Origin: CAZMZF01 sp964570765
Lineage (GTDB): Bacteria > Zixibacteria > MSB-5A5 > RBG-16-43-9
Assembly: GCA_964570765.1 (NCBI GenBank)
Contig: CAZMZF010000065.1
Location: 1-5,001 of the forward strand
Length of the DNA stretch: 5,001 nt
Direction of reading: 5' to 3'
Under the pieces are notes generated by a model. That model searched no databases. It was not told where the DNA came from and saw nothing but the letters and a program-made list of their open reading frames with translations. The first letter of the stretch is position 1; each line of letters begins with the position of its first letter. The position numbers and the translations under genes were made by a program. Of the stretch, positions 1 to 4,947 are shown piece after piece.

Positions 1-542
1 TCAAGCTCATTGGAAAGCTCAAAAAGATTATTACCTACTGCTTCCAGCAATAACGCAACCCCTTTAGGTTCCATCTTTTTTCGATATTTTTCAACTCTTT
101 CTCCAATCCAATCTGAAACCTCATCCTCTTTAAGAGGGGAGAACTCGATTTCAGCTGCAGTTTGTTTTATATCTTGATAGAATTTTAATCTCTTGTCAAC
201 TTTGTTTGAGGACAAAATTAGACAGCTTGATTCGGGTATATGGGGTAAGTACTTAGAAAGCTCCTCCTTATGCCTGGGATGAAGCTTCTGAATATCATAG
301 ACAACAACCATCCTTTTTTGGGAGCCAAAAGGGAGAGTAGCGCACAGGTTTATTATCTCCTCTGCTTTGACCTCCCTTGCCTGGACGAAATCTAAGTTGA
401 AGCTCTTAAGCCCTTTTTCGATTAAAATCTCTATCAGTTTTTCAACAGCTTCCCGTTTGAGAAATTCCTCTTCTCCGCTAAAATGATAAAGAGGGGAGAT
501 TTTCCCTTTTTCTATCTGGGTTATGAATTCAGCGTATTTCAT
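1..542 (-). CDS. holA: DNA polymerase III subunit delta, N-terminal part (runs off left edge)
   Basis: The reading frame opens with ATG at 542 and stays open to the left edge, giving about 180 residues of a protein that is usually 320-350 long. HolA is the delta subunit of the clamp loader; it opens the sliding clamp so it can be loaded onto primed DNA in the cytoplasm. The visible part matches the delta N-terminal AAA+-like domain: a start of the form KGKISPLYHFSGEEEFLKRE (the family's LYLFYGEEEFL block), then LPFGSQKRMVVVYDIQKL (family LPFFSxRRLVVV), then LILSSNKVDKRLKFYQ (family DKRKKLY) and EFSPLKEDEVSDWI (family F.PL...L..WI). It ends in LLEAVGNNLFELSNEL, the family's VGNDL..L.NEL. The start is supported by the usual distance to the GEEEFL block and by a purine-rich stretch (AGGATAGGA) just upstream. 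It is separated from the next gene by a 1 kb repeat-filled gap, so it probably has its own promoter. Identification is by motif recall, not by a search. Confidence 0.9.
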   Translation of the reverse strand, partial: MKYAEFITQIEKGKISPLYHFSGEEEFLKREAVEKLIEILIEKGLKSFNLDFVQAREVKAEEIINLCATLPFGSQKRMVVVYDIQKLHPRHKEELSKYLPHIPESSCLILSSNKVDKRLKFYQDIKQTAAEIEFSPLKEDEVSDWIGERVEKYRKKMEPKGVALLLEAVGNNLFELSNEL

Positions 543-570
543 CTTTTGTCCTATCCTGGCTCCACAAGAA

Positions 571-600
571 AAGTTAGCAAAATCGATTGACTCTGTCAAT
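571..600 (-). promoter_or_regulatory. Candidate sigma70-type promoter for holA with an overlapping inverted repeat
   Basis: On the minus strand a perfect TTGACA (594-599) is followed, after 17 bases, by TAACTT (571-576), which is preceded by TGC in extended -10 fashion. Transcription would start about 20 bases before the holA ATG. The -35 box overlaps a perfect 6-bp inverted repeat, ATTGAC-tct-GTCAAT (586-600), that could be an operator. The -10 box is a poor match, so this remains a candidate. Confidence 0.4.
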
Positions 601-669
601 AATAATGACGAATGACGGGTGTCGGATGTTGAACTAATTGTAGGAGGGATTAGAGGTAAGTTTTTTTTC

Positions 670-686
670 GTAGGGACAGGGCTTGT
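670..686 (+). repeat. Half copy of a REP-like palindromic repeat
   Basis: The 17 bases GTAGGGACAGGGCTTGT are identical to 1060-1076, the left arm of the complete palindromic element at 1058-1123. The right arm is absent here; the sequence diverges at once after 686. This is a truncated member of the same repeat family. Confidence 0.65.
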
Positions 687-755
687 TGAGCTAAGCGAAA
701 TCCCGCTTCTGCGCGGTCCGGTGTCCGAATAGAGAAACTCCGAGAAATCGGTAAC

Positions 756-776
756 CCCACCTTGCCACAAGGTGGG
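756..776. repeat. Strong hairpin, 9-bp perfect stem with a 3-base loop
   Basis: CCCACCTTG (756-764) and CAAGGTGGG (768-776) pair perfectly around the loop CCA. There is no T-tract on either side, so it is not a typical intrinsic terminator. It lies just upstream of the TTGACA at 784. Confidence 0.7.
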
Positions 777-783
777 ACATTGC

Positions 784-811
784 TTGACAAAATATAAAAA
801 GATACTATATT
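784..811 (+). promoter_or_regulatory. Orphan sigma70-like promoter
   Basis: A perfect TTGACA (784-789) and TATATT (806-811) are 16 bases apart in an A/T-rich stretch. Transcription would begin near 818 and run rightward, where no gene is found on the plus strand for the rest of the window. It may be the leftover promoter of a deleted transposase, drive a non-coding transcript, or be a chance match. Confidence 0.4.
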
Positions 812-927
812 CTTCTTGTATTTGAAGCCTTATATCTCAGAGCAATAGTTAACCGGACACTAATTTAAAGAGGGGAGAAGTGTCTAAACCATTTATATTT
901 AATTATGGGAGGTGAGGATACCTGTAG

Positions 928-962
928 GTCAAGCATGTCCCGCCAAAGGCGGACTGCTTGAC
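928..962. repeat. Cruciform-type palindrome with GTCAAGCA/TGCTTGAC arms
   Basis: The outer 8-bp arms GTCAAGCA (928-935) and TGCTTGAC (955-962) pair perfectly. An inner stem, roughly GTCCCGCC against GGCGGAC around an AAA loop, continues the structure with one or two bulges. The right flank shares TGCTTGACAAA (955-965) with 781-791, so the two places probably carry pieces of one repeat family. Confidence 0.65.
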
Positions 963-982
963 AAATCAAAGATGCCAGGTAA

Positions 983-1002
983 GTCAGACATTCCTGTCTG
1001 AC
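983..1002. repeat. Short perfect hairpin repeat (GTCAGACA/TGTCTGAC)
   Basis: GTCAGACA (983-990) and TGTCTGAC (995-1002) form a perfect 8-bp stem around the tetraloop TTCC. There is no T-tract, so it fits a REP-like palindrome better than a terminator. Confidence 0.6.
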
Positions 1003-1021
1003 CGACACAAACAGACAAGAA

Positions 1022-1173
1022 GAGGCTGTTGCCGAAGCCTATTTTGGGAGAAATTTTATGTAGGGACAGGGCTTGTCCCTGTCCTAATCCCAATGAGGAC
1101 AGCTACAAGGGCTGTCCCTACATTAACGGCTACCGACTTAATATGTTATTTCCAAGAGTTGAGCAACAGCCTC
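1022..1173. mobile_element. Putative MITE bounded by 11-bp inverted repeats (GAGGCTGTTGC)
   Basis: GAGGCTGTTGC at 1022-1032 is the exact reverse complement of 1163-1173. Extending inward, 13 of 15 positions agree. The ends sit 152 bp apart, and the interior contains no coding sequence but does contain the complete REP-like palindrome at 1058-1123. GAGGCTGTTGC resembles the terminal inverted repeats I recall for DDE-type insertion sequences, which is memory, not a search. The most economical reading is a non-autonomous element into which, or together with which, a second repeat has landed. Confidence 0.5.
1058..1123. repeat. REP-like palindromic element, complete copy with 12-bp arms
   Basis: ATGTAGGGACAG (1058-1069) and CTGTCCCTACAT (1112-1123) are perfect inverted repeats bounding 66 bp. 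Inside are two alternative hairpins: GGACAGGG/CCCTGTCC (1064-1071 with 1077-1084) and GGACAGC/GCTGTCC (1097-1103 with 1111-1117). The left arm is repeated at 670-686, and the right end TGTCCCTACATTAA (1113-1126) is repeated at 1507-1520. The element is therefore one of a family scattered through this gap. Confidence 0.75.
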
Positions 1174-1302
1174 GGAATGTCTGTTCTACCATTTTCACAA
1201 AGTATGTCAACCACCAACGCCAAGGCGGGGAAAGTTGATCTACACAAACTAAACTATTAACTTTTAACCCACGGGAGGGTAAGATGCTTACCAGATTTAG
1301 CA

Positions 1303-1460
1303 GTCATTGCGAGTCCGCCAATGGCGAGACGGAGTAATCCGTTGATGCATCGGTATTAGGAAATGCCGATGCCTTTGGCTTCGGTAATTTTTATCCCCGA
1401 AGCATCAAGTGAAATAATCAGATTGATTTCTCGTTCCCGTATGGGACTCCCTGCAATGAC
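1303..1460. mobile_element. MITE-like element with GTCATTGC... ends and two twin hairpins
   Basis: The left end GTCATTGCGAG (1303-1313) is matched inverted by CTGCAATGAC (1451-1460), with one position skipped. Sequences starting GTCATTGCGAG and ending in CAATGAC are a widespread small-repeat type in bacterial genomes, as I recall them. Inside lie two consecutive 26-base hairpins of the same build. The first is GCATCGG/CCGATGC (1347-1372) and the second GCTTCGG/CCGAAGC (1378-1403), each with a perfect 7-bp stem and a 12-base loop, separated by five bases. Smaller stems occur near both ends: CGCC/GGCG around 1316-1325 and TCCC/GGGA around 1435-1446. There is no coding potential. Confidence 0.6.
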
Positions 1461-1489
1461 AGAGATAATGGAATTTTTATTGATAAATA

Positions 1490-1513
1490 AGGGACATCCA
1501 AATGGATGTCCCT
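1490..1513 (-). terminator. Perfect hairpin repeat, possible terminator of the RNase H-like gene
   Basis: AGGGACATCCA (1490-1500) and TGGATGTCCCT (1503-1513) are perfect 11-bp inverted arms with only AA between them. The hairpin begins 33 bases after the stop codon of the minus-strand gene at 1547. On that strand it is followed by TATTTATC, which is T-rich but no clean T-tract. Its plus-strand right side, TGTCCCTACATTAA (1507-1520), is identical to 1113-1126, so it is also a member of the local REP-like family. Termination is an inference. Confidence 0.45.
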
Positions 1514-1546
1514 ACATTAATTCTCCACCCTAACCCCTATCTATTA

Positions 1547-1912
1547 TTAAATCAATGCCGGATTATCATGTTTTGGAATCCAGTTCAATACATAAGGGAT
1601 TTTCTTTTTATAGCCCAGGGCCATATTACGATAAGGCTCTAACTCTTTGGCACAGTGCATCTGCATATTAACCTGATGAACTACCATAAAACTGTCACCA
1701 TAAATTTCAATTCTTTTGCTCTTGAACAGATTCGGGTTCTGTTCGATAAACTCCAGAAGGGCTAAAAGACTGGCATATTCACATTCAGGAGGAGAGCCTT
1801 TGTACTGTGCCCGGAAGATGATCCCTATATCAGGTATGGCGAAGGATACTACCCCGTTGAACCTTTCCTTCTCCTCCCCTACTCTTATAGTTCCATAGAA
1901 GTAGCACTCCAT
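1547..1912 (-). CDS. RNase H-fold protein, degenerate active site
   Basis: This 121-residue protein resembles the RNase HI / reverse-transcriptase-type RNase H fold (RVT_3-like). Recognisable blocks are ECEYASLLALL at residues 43-53, matching the family's AEYxAL helix with catalytic Glu (E45), then RIEIYGDSFMVVHQVN at 67-82, matching the strand with catalytic Asp (D73) in the TDS position. The tail NWIPKHDNP (110-118) matches the family's xxVPREEN block. Two catalytic acids are missing: the first Asp of the DGS motif is replaced by Tyr (Y6-G7-T8), and the chain ends before the final NxxAD Asp. RNA:DNA hybrid cleavage is therefore unlikely; binding or no function is more probable. A strong Shine-Dalgarno (AAGGGAGGATAT before ATG) supports the start at 1912 and suggests the gene is still translated. 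The product is cytoplasmic, with no signal peptide. It lies 281 bases from the dGTPase-like gene, so a shared operon is uncertain. Confidence 0.7.
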   Translation of the reverse strand: MECYFYGTIRVGEEKERFNGVVSFAIPDIGIIFRAQYKGSPPECEYASLLALLEFIEQNPNLFKSKRIEIYGDSFMVVHQVNMQMHCAKELEPYRNMALGYKKKIPYVLNWIPKHDNPALI

Positions 1913-2193
1913 ATATCCTCCCTTGCCATTTTCTAAAATAACTTTTGAGCAAAACCTATGCCTGATGGAGACTGTGATTTAGGCTCAGGATAAAATGGTA
2001 AAACTGTAATCACCTCAGATTGAGATTGGTCTAATCTTCTGATTTTAAGTGAGATATAGAAAAGAAAAAAGGAGTAAAAAGTATTGCATTTTGCAAGGTT
2101 TGAGAGGTCTTAGTAATTTTGCGGATAGAAGTAAAACTGGGGGAATTTGTTATGCAAACAGCTTCATACTTGGTGCAATCTCTTACCTACCGA
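1913..2193. other. Spacer of 281 bases with no gene
   Basis: Apart from the Shine-Dalgarno of the RNase H-like gene at 1917-1924, I see no coding sequence and no convincing promoter. The two plus-strand frames that start here (2049 and 2119) end inside the dGTPase-like gene and are not protein-like. A weak hairpin at 2084-2096 is listed separately. Confidence 0.6.
2084..2096 (-). terminator. Weak candidate terminator after the dGTPase-like gene
   Basis: On the minus strand a short stem TTGCA-aaa-TGCAA is followed by TACTTTTTACTCC and then TTTTTTCTTTTC. The U-rich tail is suggestive, but the 5-bp stem has only two G/C pairs and lies about 100 bases after the stop codon, so the call is weak. 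Confidence 0.25.
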
Positions 2194-3357
2194 TTAGACC
2201 CTTTCAAAAGGGTCGAAAAGCTTCTTATATTCCTGAAGTGCAAATCTATCAGTCATCCCGGCGATATAGTCACAGATCACCTGCATCTTATCAAATTCTT
2301 TGAATTTTTCTAAGGTGTGAGGAGGTAACTGATCAGGGTTGTTCTGATATACCTGAAATAGCTGGGTGATTATCCTTTTGGCCTTATCTGCCATTCTTAT
2401 CATCCGGTAATGGCGATACATTCTATTAAATAAAAACATCTTCAACTGGGAATTAAGTTTTTTCAGTTCGGGGCTAAAGGATAAGAGGTTTTCCCCGTAA
2501 GAGCGGACTTCATCTACACTTTTGACCTGAGAATTTTTCAGCCGGGCTATGGTTTCCTGGATGGCGTCCGTTACCTCCTGGTTGATAATCATCCTCACGG
2601 CCTGGCTGATTTTTTGATAAGGAGTCAAGTTTTTATATTTTTTTTCTATCTGCTCAGCAGTTACCCTCCAGAGTTCAACTTCGTTAAGCTCCTCTTCAGT
2701 TAAAACCATTGAACGCAACCCATCATCTATATCATGGGAGGTATAAGCGATCTCGTCAGCCAAATTTACTACCTGGCATTCTAAGGTAGGACAGGATTTG
2801 GGATTGAATTCTGCTGGAACGGGCCTATCATAAATTGTCTCATGTTTTATGATGCCCTCTCTTACTTCATAGGTTAAATTCAAGCCAGGAAATTCAGGAT
2901 ACCTTTCCTCCAGCAAATCTACTACCCGTAAGGATTGACGGTTATGCTCAAAGCCACCCTGTGCTTTCATTATCTCGTTTAAAGTTTCCTCACCTGAATG
3001 ACCGAAAGGTGTATGACCTAAATCGTGAGCTAAAGCAATGGCTTCGGTCAAATCTTCATTCAGCTTTAAAGCCCGGGCTAAAGCGCGGGAGATCTGAGCA
3101 ACTTCGATAGTATGGGTTAAACGGGTGCGGTAGTGGTCTCCCTCATGGTTGACAAAGACCTGGGTTTTATATTCCAGTCTACGAAAAGCAGAAGAATGAA
3201 TTATCCGATCCCTATCCCTCTGGAAAAAAGAACGGTAGGGATGGTCCTCTTCTTTATATTTCCTTCCTTTGGTATCCTTGCTTTTCATAGCATAAGGAGC
3301 TAAGTATCTTTCTTCCTCTTCCTCCATATTTGCTCGGATATGGTTGAAGGTCTCCAT
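2194..3357 (-). CDS. dgt: dGTPase-like HD-domain dNTP triphosphohydrolase
   Basis: A 387-residue cytoplasmic enzyme of the dGTP triphosphohydrolase family, whose members split dNTPs into deoxynucleoside and triphosphate and so tune nucleotide pools. The HD metal site is complete: H82 in RTRLTHT, H111-D112 in AHDLGHTPFGHSGEE, and D201 in NLADEIAY. Other family signatures are SAFRRLEYKTQVF near residues 56-68, GGFEHNRQSLRVV (134-146), the HDIDDG segment (208-213), and the C-terminal DYIAGMTDRFA block (363-373). Length is normal for the dGTPase-like branch; true substrate range within that branch is often broader than dGTP. I chose ATG at 3357 because TGGAGG lies at ideal distance before it. The frame extends 21 residues further up to 3420, but that stretch is a palindromic repeat and has no Shine-Dalgarno. 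The proline dehydrogenase gene lies 68 bases upstream on the same strand, so co-transcription is possible. Confidence 0.93.
   Translation of the reverse strand: METFNHIRANMEEEEERYLAPYAMKSKDTKGRKYKEEDHPYRSFFQRDRDRIIHSSAFRRLEYKTQVFVNHEGDHYRTRLTHTIEVAQISRALARALKLNEDLTEAIALAHDLGHTPFGHSGEETLNEIMKAQGGFEHNRQSLRVVDLLEERYPEFPGLNLTYEVREGIIKHETIYDRPVPAEFNPKSCPTLECQVVNLADEIAYTSHDIDDGLRSMVLTEEELNEVELWRVTAEQIEKKYKNLTPYQKISQAVRMIINQEVTDAIQETIARLKNSQVKSVDEVRSYGENLLSFSPELKKLNSQLKMFLFNRMYRHYRMIRMADKAKRIITQLFQVYQNNPDQLPPHTLEKFKEFDKMQVICDYIAGMTDRFALQEYKKLFDPFERV
2197..2214 (-). repeat. Perfect hairpin at the last codons of the dGTPase-like gene
   Basis: The last six sense codons (D-P-F-E-R-V) form an 8-bp perfect inverted repeat, GACCCTTT/AAAGGGTC, directly touching the TAA stop. 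No T-tract follows. It may stabilise the mRNA 3' end or simply reflect chance. Confidence 0.4.
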
Positions 3358-3395
3358 ATAACCTCCAGTGTCCTCGAGATTAATTTGATGTGGTC

Positions 3396-3415
3396 GTCGG
3401 GTCCCCTGACCCGAC
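3396..3415. repeat. Intercistronic palindromic repeat (GTCGGGTC/GACCCGAC)
   Basis: An 8-bp perfect stem with loop CCCT lies between the proline dehydrogenase stop (3426) and the dGTPase-like start (3357). There is no T-tract on either strand, so it looks like a REP-type repeat that may modulate readthrough or mRNA stability. It lies inside the apparent upstream extension of the dGTPase reading frame and argues against that extension being coding. Confidence 0.65.
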
Positions 3416-3425
3416 AACAAGTAAA

Positions 3426-4340
3426 CTATCTTCTAAAGAAATTTTTAGCCACAAAGAATAGATTGGCAGGTCTTTCTGCCATCCGGCGCATAAAATAGGG
3501 ATACCACTGGTCGCCATAGGGGGTATAGATTCTTACATTGTACCCCTGTTTGACTAATTCCTCCTGTAATTCTCTTCTTATCCCGTAGAGAAGCTGAAAT
3601 TCAAAATTATCTTTATCCATATTTTCTTTTTTAGCGAATTCGATGGTTGCCTTAATCATCTTATCATCGTGGGTGGCAATCCCGTGATAAACCCCGCTTT
3701 TTAACATCATCTTCATCAGTTTAATATAATTGTAATCTACATCCTTTTTCTTCTGAAAAGCCACAGTTTTGGGCTCTTTGTAAGCTCCTTTACACAATCT
3801 TATTCTGATCTTCTGTTCTAATAGTTTTCTAACGTCTTCTTCACTTCGGTAAAGATAAGACTGAATCACCGCCCCTACGTCCGGATACTCTTTATGTAAG
3901 GCATAGCAAATCTGTAAAGTTTTATCAGTTCGAGGCGAATCTTCCATATCGATGCGGACGAAATTCTTATACTGTTTCGCTTTCTCCACGATCCTTCTGA
4001 CATTGTTCAAGCAGAAATCAAAATCCAGATCCAGCCCCATCTGGGTAAGCTTGCAGGAGACGTTGGAATTAATTCCTTTTTCCTGAATTTTATCCAGGAG
4101 GGAGATATAGTCATCTGCGGCCTGGGTTGCTTCTTCTCTATTGGATACATTTTCTCCTAAGCGGTCCAGGGTGGCAATAAACCCCTTCCGATTCAATTCT
4201 TTCACTACCCGCACTGCCTCTTCTTGAGTCTCACCTGAAACAAACCTTCTTGAAACTCTTTGGGCAAACTCAAATCCCAGAACAAAATTTTTAAGTTTTT
4301 CCTGACGGGAAAGAAAAAGAAGTGTGCTTTTCATTACCAT
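3426..4340 (-). CDS. Proline dehydrogenase (monofunctional, FAD-dependent)
   Basis: A 304-residue single-domain proline dehydrogenase, the size of the Thermus and Bacillus enzymes, not of the large PutA fusion. It oxidises L-proline to pyrroline-5-carboxylate with FAD and passes electrons to quinone at the inner face of the membrane. Motifs in order: RRFVSGE (31-37), ATLDRLGE (56-63), SCKLTQMGL (95-103, with the active-site Lys K97), VRIDMEDS (128-135), QSYLYR (160-165), RLCKGAYKEP (181-190, FAD contacts), ATHD (222-225), FEFQLLYGIRREL (246-258) and YGDQWYPYFMRRMAERP (275-291). The last holds the RRxxE (R285, R286, E289) that grips the substrate carboxylate. All key positions appear intact. 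The first ATG at 4340 is preferred over the one at 4334 because AAGGAG lies seven bases before it. The partner P5C dehydrogenase is not in the window, so glutamate formation must rely on a gene elsewhere. It begins 39 bases after the truncated barrel gene, on the same strand. Confidence 0.95.
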   Translation of the reverse strand: MVMKSTLLFLSRQEKLKNFVLGFEFAQRVSRRFVSGETQEEAVRVVKELNRKGFIATLDRLGENVSNREEATQAADDYISLLDKIQEKGINSNVSCKLTQMGLDLDFDFCLNNVRRIVEKAKQYKNFVRIDMEDSPRTDKTLQICYALHKEYPDVGAVIQSYLYRSEEDVRKLLEQKIRIRLCKGAYKEPKTVAFQKKKDVDYNYIKLMKMMLKSGVYHGIATHDDKMIKATIEFAKKENMDKDNFEFQLLYGIRRELQEELVKQGYNVRIYTPYGDQWYPYFMRRMAERPANLFFVAKNFFRR

Positions 4341-4379
4341 TTGAAGGCTCCTTCATGTTTATTTAGTAAGATATATTTT

Positions 4380-4947
4380 CTAAAAGTCAAATGACAAAGT
4401 AACCTTGTGACTTCCACCTAAGACTGGATGGCTTAAATATCCATAATCCAATCTCAATTTTTCTAATTCCACTCCAGTGCCTAAGGAATAGCAAGCTGGA
4501 GCACTTTTCATCCCAAATCTTAAGGCCAGGTTAGAAAAAAGTTTTATCTCCTGCCCGAATCTCAACTCCTCTTCTTCAGCTTCAGTTTTATATAAATCTG
4601 CGGAGAGAAGAACCTGTTTGTAGGGATACAAGGAAATCCCTACTGAATAGGAGAAAGGTATTTTCTCTGAATTCTTTATCAATTCAGGCTGGTTTATATT
4701 TTTTAAAGCTAAACCGATTTGAGCTTTTTCTTTTATCTGTGAAAGAAAGCCCAGATCAATTCCCAAGGTCCTAAAATCCCCATAGGGAGAAGGAAAAGAG
4801 AGCTGATAATATTTTAAATTTGTTCCCAGAGAAATTGATTCACACACTTTTATTCCTGCTCCCAGTATTAATAGGTTCTCCTGATAGTAATCATTTTTCC
4901 CAAAGATATTATATCCTGCCCCTAAGGTCAATCTTTTATTTAGAGGA
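4380..4947 (-). pseudogene. PorV/UPF0164-like outer-membrane beta-barrel, C-terminal part, 5' end cut off by an IS
   Basis: About 188 residues of alternating beta-strand pattern typical of PorV/PorQ or UPF0164-type barrels remain. Examples are LLILGAGIKVCESISLGTNLK, TLGIDLGFLSQIKEKAQIGLALKNI, PFSYSVGISLYPYKQVLLSADLYK, and the closing HPVLGGSHKVTLSFDF with a terminal Phe as in proteins handled by the BAM machinery. Full-length relatives run about 300-350 residues, so the signal peptide and first strands are missing. The frame stays open beyond the first possible start (TTG at 4931) to 4947, coding PLNKRLTLGAG, a natural barrel-strand sequence. It then meets a stop at 4950-4952 inside IS-like sequence. 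No Shine-Dalgarno precedes the TTG. I therefore read it as a gene broken by insertion, not a short protein. Whether it served type IX secretion or another envelope role cannot be said. Confidence 0.7.

Larger units (their letters stand above)
721..860. mobile_element. Possible MITE-like remnant bounded by GTGTCCG inverted repeats
   Basis: GTGTCCG at 721-727 is answered by its exact reverse complement CGGACAC at 854-860. A few further positions also match inside the arms, for example A and T around the fourth base inward. The 140-bp interior holds a strong hairpin (756-776) and a sigma70-like promoter (784-811) but no coding sequence. An insertion-sequence deletion derivative that kept its ends and promoter would look like this. 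The perfect arms are only 7 bp and no clear target duplication is visible, so chance is not excluded. Confidence 0.3.
543..1546. other. Gene-free interval of about 1 kb filled with small palindromic repeats
   Basis: No reading frame here resembles a protein. The longest (plus strand, 958-1260 and 1029-1238) run straight through inverted repeats and have low-complexity, unfamilylike translations. What can be seen is a chain of short inverted repeats, each listed separately: 721-860, 928-962, 983-1002, 1022-1173, 1058-1123, 1303-1460 and 1490-1513, plus a half copy of a repeat at 670-686. A 7-bp tandem duplication (AATGACG at 604-610 and 611-617) and an 8-T run at 661-668 are also present. The interval looks like a landing zone for non-autonomous repeats between holA and the RNase H-like gene. 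Confidence 0.75.

Noticed and set aside
913..1000. Small plus-strand frame from a GTG after GGGAGG (about 29 codons)
   Set aside because: The frame is made of the 928-962 and 983-1002 palindromes, so its purine-rich leader is probably chance.
958..1260. Plus-strand reading frames at 958-1260 (100 aa) and 1029-1238 (69 aa)
   Set aside because: They pass through the inverted repeats of the non-coding gap, have no Shine-Dalgarno, and their translations show no family resemblance.
1716..1898. Plus-strand 60-aa frame opposite the RNase H-like gene
   Set aside because: It is antisense to a gene with recognisable motifs and a strong ribosome binding site.
2049..2313. Two plus-strand frames at 2049-2303 and 2119-2313
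   Set aside because: Both run into the antisense of the dGTPase-like gene, and their translations look like no protein family.
1547..4340. RNase H-like, dGTPase-like and proline dehydrogenase genes as a new functional system, for example defence by dNTP depletion
   Set aside because: The dGTPase and proline dehydrogenase look like ordinary housekeeping enzymes, spacing is loose and repeat-filled, and no sensor or effector partner is present.
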